A DNA stretch of 64,000 nucleotides from positions 31,339,001 to 31,403,000 of the forward strand of contig NC_088337.1 in assembly GCF_036884655.1 (NCBI RefSeq), written 5' to 3'. The translations under genes were made by a program, and so were the position numbers. This DNA comes from Musa acuminata AAA Group. Lineage: Eukaryota > Streptophyta > Magnoliopsida > Zingiberales > Musaceae. The notes under the pieces were generated by a model. It worked only from the letters and a program-made list of their open reading frames with translations, did not search any database and was not told the origin of the DNA. This document shows, one piece after another, positions 58,901-64,000 of this stretch; within the stretch, counting starts at the first letter, position 1; the number at the start of each line of letters is the position of its first letter.

Positions 58901-61035
58901 GTATTTGGGCGACACACTAAAACTCAAGGTTGCTCAAGGAGTTGTTGGTGCTGTAGCTGACAAAGGCTCCATATTGAAGTTTATCCCTTACACTATGCAA
59001 GCCGTGAAGCAAGGATTTCAGGATCTTGGTGCATCCTCTTTGCAGTCGGTTCATGATCTGCTACATTCAGAGGTGCTAAGATTCGAGGTATGCACTGATG
59101 TTTATTAATTTAAGAGCTTGCTATATTGTTCAATTTTTCTTGCCTTCTTTTACTTGTAGTATAGAATAAACTGGGCACTGGCGGAGGTTCTTTGTTTTTC
59201 TCAAATAATGAGCTAAGAGTGCATTGGACATACTCATGAGCAAAGGACCCTGCATGTGTTTTTGATTGTGCACCCAATTCTTATTGGTAGACCTGTCATT
59301 GTGTTACGTGGTCCCATCAAATTTTGATGCAGGGCCATCTTGGTGATTGGTTAGAGATAGTCTGGTTTCTTGTTTCACCGACTGCAGTATGTTTAACATT
59401 CCTGCGGTCTCATTTAGTTCCCCTTGTATTTTTGCACCCCCTTGTTCCTACATTACGTATGTACATATTTTTGCACATATGTACATATGTTTCTACATTC
59501 CCTCTTATATTTTTGCACCCCCTTGTTTAACATTACAGACAACACATATGTACATATTCATGCATGAGGAGAGATTGAAAATGAGGATTAAGAAAATAGT
59601 CTCACATTGGTAAATATCGAGAGAGTCGAATGATATATATTTGAATTTAGCCCACAATCTAACAACTTAAGCTTTTGGATTGAACTGGTGCTTGACTCAA
59701 TATATGTTAATCCAAGGTTCGTAAACAAGAAGAGTGAGTCAAAGAAAAAAATGAGAACGATTGAAAAAGAGAGAGAGAGAGAGATAAGGATGATTAAAAA
59801 AAGAGAGAAAAAGAAAAGAAGAGTCAAAGAAAAATGAAGATGATTGAAAAAAGAGAGAAAGAGAAATAAGGATGATTAAAACAAGAGAGAGAGAGAGAGA
59901 GAGAGAGCAGAAGAGATTTGAGCTAGGTTCGTAACAAAAAAAAAAGAAAGAGATTTGAGCCAAGATGAGCTTGGTAATCAGCGTTGCGGACAAAATTAAC
60001 CACACCACCTATCAAGCTATGGTTGCAAACAAAGTTGGCCATACCACCTACCCTTACAAGTAAGGGGGGAGATGATTGAATCACACATGAATAAGGAGAG
60101 AATATCAGAAGATATTCATATATGATGAGAGATTGAAAAAGAGGACTAAGAGAATAGTTCTACATTGGTAAATATCAAGAGAGTCAGATGATATATATTT
60201 GAGTCTAATCCACAACTTCACGGCTCAAGCTTTTGGGTTAAATTTGTGTCTAACTCAATATATGTTAATTGTATCTAGTTTGACTCACATTCATCATTAA
60301 TGGATTTCTAGCACTTGTACATGCATATATGATATGTAGACTACACTTGTATAAACGGTATTTGTTTTATATATACAGATCATGTATACATAGATAATTT
60401 TGAGAAAAACTTGGTCCTCAGCACTAACTGCTCAAAAATGATAAAGCAGATGTAGGGATCACCATTGTTAACTTGAGCTTATGCACCTAAAGTGCCTAAA
60501 TTAATATTGAGGATGTGCTTTTTGTTGACTCGTCAAGTGGAAACAACAAAATGGAGCGGAATGGAGCTAGTATAGTATGTACCTTGTGTAAATACATAAG
60601 TGAAAAACCTAAAACTTTAATGGTGATCCAGATCTGGGTGCATGCAGGCTTAGAGAGGCAGCACCTTATTGAATAGTTTTAAGCAATAAGTCAATAAAAT
60701 GATTATATTATATCCTATAAACTATGTATCTGATGATCATTTACTGACATATGACATCAGATTTTGATACCAGAGGAATCTTGTTTTCTGGCCAATTTAG
60801 ATGAACAGATCCTCTTTAATGGTACTGACTCATTCCTTTGATTTATGGATTATTGATCTTTTGTTGGAACTGAGAATAGTTGAACTTATTTCTTACTTGA
60901 TTCTACTTCACTTCTTGCCGTGTGTATATATATATATATATATAAGATTCTAATTTCGTATCGTGCTGGAGTTTCGAGCATAGTTCGATATGGTACGGTA
61001 CAGAGTACCGAGCAGTACACCAGGGTGTATCGCTC

Positions 61036-61071
<36 letters not shown>

Positions 61072-62133
61072 AGTTAAAAAAAGGCGACGTCGCCTCTTTT
61101 TTTTGCCTGTGTGGGGAGAAGAAATCGAGGTTCCCATCTCCCCACGCAAAAAAGGGCAACGAGGAGATGTCGTCGCCTCGCCTCGTTTCTTCTCCCTACG
61201 ACGTCGTCGAGGCTTCTTCCCCCCACGTGGATGAGGAGAAGTCGTCGACGACACCGAGGCCTCGTCGCCTCATACGAGAATGAGACGACATCTCATCTGC
61301 GATGTCCGGCAAGGGAGGGCCATGACGGATCGGGATCGTCGAGGGAGAGCAGAGTCGGATCTCTAGGTTCTCCCCTCTCTTCTCCCTCTTCTTTCTTCTC
61401 CTTAAGCTCTCCCTCGGCTAATATCACCTGATAGCGGGCGGCGACGGTCGAAATCGACTGTCACTGATCGATTTAGGGTGGTAACGGGGCGGAAGCAGCC
61501 CCAATTGATGGTACGACCTGGTAGCGGACGGTCCGCGTATCGGTCTACTGGCGGACCGGTATGTACCGCTTGGTACAAGTGATATTATTCGAAATTAAAT
61601 CCTTTATATATATATGTATATATGTATATATATATATATGTGTATATATGTATGAAATTACTGTGCAGAAATAGAAAATGCGTAGCTATGATTGAAAAGT
61701 TGGTAATCACCACCAGCAATGTGTAGATCATGGGGTTGTTAAGCATTAAATTTTGACACTATTGGCGGAGGACTTTGCCAAGGTCAGGATCTTAAAATGA
61801 TTGCACAGATAAGAAAGCTGGAAAATTTCAGTGAATGGTATTCCAGAGCTCCATAGATTCTGTTGAAAAGATTCATCAATTAAACATACTGAAATAATCA
61901 ATTTTCTCATTCTTTAAAGGAAATTAAGGTTCAAAAAGACACTTCCAGAGAGGATTTATCGAACTGTCATTTAGGAAGCATGTGGAAGTTGCTGTGTCTT
62001 CAATTTCTGTCAATTATCATTTGTTTAGGTTCTTATGTTTGTGGATGATCTTCTTTTCCAGGTCCGAACAGGGGCTGCACAGGTAGAGGGAGGAGTGCAT
62101 GGCTTGGTTTCATTCGAGAAGAAGTTCTTCTGA
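55915..62133 (+). CDS. IMPDH: Inosine-5'-monophosphate dehydrogenase
   Basis: Catalyses the NAD-dependent oxidation of IMP to XMP, the committed step of guanine nucleotide synthesis, in the cytosol. Four exons, 55915-56943, 57332-57511, 58830-59087 and 62062-62133 (stop TGA), encode 512 aa. A second in-frame ATG at 55954 would give 499 aa, closer to the usual plant length of about 500, and is in a good context (GCCATGA). Exon 1 carries the barrel start ([15 protein letters not shown]), the CBS pair (about residues 115-240) and the Cys loop [11 protein letters not shown] with catalytic C331. Exon 2 carries the IMP-phosphate site ([27 protein letters not shown]). Exon 3 carries the flap ([12 protein letters not shown]) and exon 4 the C-terminus ending EKKFF. 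All key residues are present and the frame is intact. Intron 3 (2,974 bp) is enlarged by two repeats. Confidence 0.95.
59554..60269. repeat. Pair of 158-bp direct repeats with purine-rich core (TRIM-like)
   Basis: Copies at 59554-59712 and 60112-60269 share GAGATTGAAAA, ACATTGGTAAATATC, GAGAGTC, GATGATATATATTTGA, AAGCTTTTGG and ACTCAATATATGTTAA, roughly 80 percent alike by eye. The 400 bp between them is made of (GA)n and repeated AAGGATGATTAAAA units. This is the size and plan of a terminal-repeat retrotransposon in miniature, but I cannot define TG...CA ends, a primer site or a target duplication. It lies in IMPDH intron 3. Confidence 0.55.
60943..61606. mobile_element. Foldback TIR element, copy C (about 660 bp)
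   Basis: Shares with copy B the opening (TTCTAATTTCGTATCG), a TA/TG run, GGCGACGTCG, GACGGATCGGGATCGTCGAG, GGATCTCTAGGTTCTCCC-like text and the closing ATTCGAAATTAAA. Its ends are TAAGATT... and ...ATCCTTTA. The flanks are TATATATA on both sides, so a target duplication cannot be separated from the local TA run. It lies in IMPDH intron 3 downstream of the TRIM-like repeats. Confidence 0.75.
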
Positions 62134-64000
62134 ACATTACCACAAAAAACTCACAGATTATCCTGTTCGTTTGATCCTTGGTTCAGTGAATGCTAGAGAG
62201 GCCAAAGTTCTAATAACATTGACGTCTTGTACCCAAAATCCTCTCGAGTTTTGATTCTGCTATCTGATTGAAATAATGAAGACGCCATTTGCTAATGGTA
62301 ATCATGATATATTAGAGGCTATGATCCCTCCTATGACCTTTGCTTCAATTCATGCTATTGCTTATTATACGTCATATCCTGTTTTGCATTTCTTTCTACA
62401 ATGTGAAATGACTTGTTGCATGTTCGATGACAAATACTTGCTCAGGGTTTTTCTTACCGCTGCCTGGCATCAGCGCCACAGCCGCAGCCTCCACGCTCTC
62501 TCCATATCCAGCTTCTTCCCCAGCTGCCTGCGCTTCCTGGCGGCGGAAGGTGTATGCACTCGGTGTAAGCGCTCGCTTCGTCTGGCTTTCCGCGGACGAG
62601 GGAGTAGGGCACATGGTGTGGCCCAGTCCCACAATCTTCCTCTCCGGTATTGCGCTTCCTCTGGCTTGCACGTTGGCCTGAGATGAGAATTATTCTCTCT
62701 CTCTCTCTCTCTCTCTCTGGTGGAACAGAGTGGATTCACTGCCACTTGGTGCCTCGGCGTTGAGCGGGTCGTGGGTGGTGTCTCGTCTCAACCTCTTCTG
62801 CACCCACCAACCACAGGCCATTCCCGTAAAGCTTTCCCCACTACCGCTCGTGCTGATGCCTCTCAGATTCCTGTAGCAGAGCTTCTGGAAAACAGGTCTT
62901 CGGACGGGGATCACGGTCCCTGTTCCTGCACCGATAGACTCGAGTACTGCAGGTATTGGATGAAAGCTGCCCATTGTCGATGGTTCATTGTTTCTTCCTT
63001 GGCGTAATGATTTCATAAGCACTCTCCATTATAGAATGTTAACCTGATCTTGCTAATGCTCGAACGGATCAGCAAACAATTCCTTGCCTCTGGTTCTCCT
63101 TCAGCTGCTGAGAGCATGCGAGGTGAGGAGGCATCTCCGGTCACCGACCAGTGTGATACGAGCTCAGCATTCCTTGGCACAAAATGTCAACCGTATGCAG
63201 AACTGGAAAGGTTCTTCTGTTCTTAATGGGAGGCCATAGTGGTGGTGGGCCAGTTGTAGAAGACAGGGTGCGGAAGACCACTGACATGGTTGTTTGCCCT
63301 GTGGTAGGTGGACGTCTACACTTGATTGCTGTTCCTGCACCTAAGATTATCTTTTGTGATGATTCAATGGATAACCAGTGATGCGGCCACGTAGGTGTGC
63401 TCCGGTTGGTTCCTGGAGATGGGGCTCGTTTCAGTCTCCAGATGTCCAGAAATTATTGGTCGATGTCGTAGGTGAGATCAGTCGTCCAACTTGAGTTGGC
63501 GGTAGATAACCGCACCTTTGTCTATCGTCGGAGTGGTGGGGATTGCTTCACAGTCGCTCAGGTAAGATCGCCTCCGTGTCCTCTACGTTTTAGTTCTAAA
63601 ATACCTTACACGATGCTGTCGTTGGATACTCACTGACTGTGAAGTCTCTCCCCAAAACAAGCAAGTTTTAGATACGCGGGGGTGGTCTCAAATTGAAATT
63701 GCATGGAAGAAGGGTATATAATACACCTTCTAAGCAGAGAAAGTATAGGGCAGGATGGAATGCGTGACGCAGGTGGCATATCACTTGCAACTAATGTGCA
63801 CAACAGCGGAAGCGCAGAAACTATGCTTGGGGGGTTGGGGAGCAAAGAAGCACCCCATGTGCTCGAGCACCACTCCACAGCTAGTCTTCTTGATGCGTCG
63901 ATCACCAAGGACGACGCCCGCTTCCTTCTCCGCCTCTATAAATTGCTCCCTCCACTTCCTCGATCCATCGAAGGTGGCAGGCATCTCGAGTCCTCCACAC
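62134..64000. other. Right-edge intergenic region, no recognised gene
   Basis: 1.9 kb downstream of IMPDH. It contains a (CT)n microsatellite at 62695-62718 and several short frames on both strands (for example 62720-63007 plus and 63630-63908 minus) that match no family I know. Near the end, TATAAATT at about 63937-63944, followed by pyrimidine-rich sequence, could be a plus-strand promoter for a gene starting beyond the window; this is a guess. Confidence 0.4.
62695..62718. repeat. (CT)n microsatellite
   Basis: A CT run of about 24 bp, visible directly. Confidence 0.9.

Noticed and set aside
62276..63007. Plus-strand frames downstream of IMPDH
   Set aside because: No homology recognised; they span a CT microsatellite and lack gene structure.

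Overview
The window reads as nuclear DNA of a flowering plant. The single-exon genes and first exons are GC-rich, introns are AT-rich, and one gene is spread over more than 15 kb. The GC gradient along genes suggests a commelinid monocot. A banana relative (Zingiberales) is my best guess, an inference from gene style and repeat content and not a proven match. There are no operons, CRISPR arrays or prokaryotic features. I found no tRNA or rRNA gene.

Layout. (1) 529-7604, plus: an ABCC/MRP-type ABC transporter in ten exons, lacking its N-terminal TMD0 inside the window and carrying a 1-bp frameshift in NBD1. (2) 10257-11596, plus: a decayed tetraspanin of the TOM2A type. (3) 12301-14306, minus: a complete nine-exon plastid CPBP (CAAX-type) intramembrane protease. 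(4) 18141-19778, plus: a three-exon group Ia-like bHLH factor. (5) 20896-21966, minus: an intronless ATL RING-H2 ubiquitin ligase. (6) 24215-30000, minus: a four-exon chloroplast two-RRM protein whose last exon is isolated behind a 4.27-kb intron. (7) 30951-31871, plus: a two-exon tetraspanin. (8) 32301-47885, minus: a 19-coding-exon gene for a conserved coiled-coil protein of unknown function, about 580 aa. (9) 53995-54657, plus: an intronless Cys-rich protein of unknown function. (10) 55915-62133, plus: a four-exon IMP dehydrogenase. The last 1.9 kb holds no gene I recognise.

Repeats explain most of the remaining structure. A LINE relic sits antisense in the last intron of the RRM gene, with an exact 8-bp target-site duplication, a dead reverse transcriptase and a foldback element nested in its 3' tail. 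A GTACCG-rich terminal-inverted-repeat family occurs four times (4047, 27294, 34307 and 60943). Two copies have near-perfect 8-bp target duplications, which points to a hAT-type non-autonomous element. All four copies lie in introns. A 387-bp tandem duplication lies upstream of the 19-exon gene, a roughly 200-bp tandem array lies at 51.96-52.46 kb, and a pair of 158-bp direct repeats lies in IMPDH intron 3.

The genes are an ordinary mix of plastid functions (protease, RNA binding), membrane proteins, regulators (bHLH, ATL) and purine synthesis. I see no sign that they form one pathway or cluster. I did not find a novel defence or biosynthetic system. The most informative features are the nested transposon structure, the TIR family, the two damaged genes next to each other at the left end, and the large uncharacterised gene.
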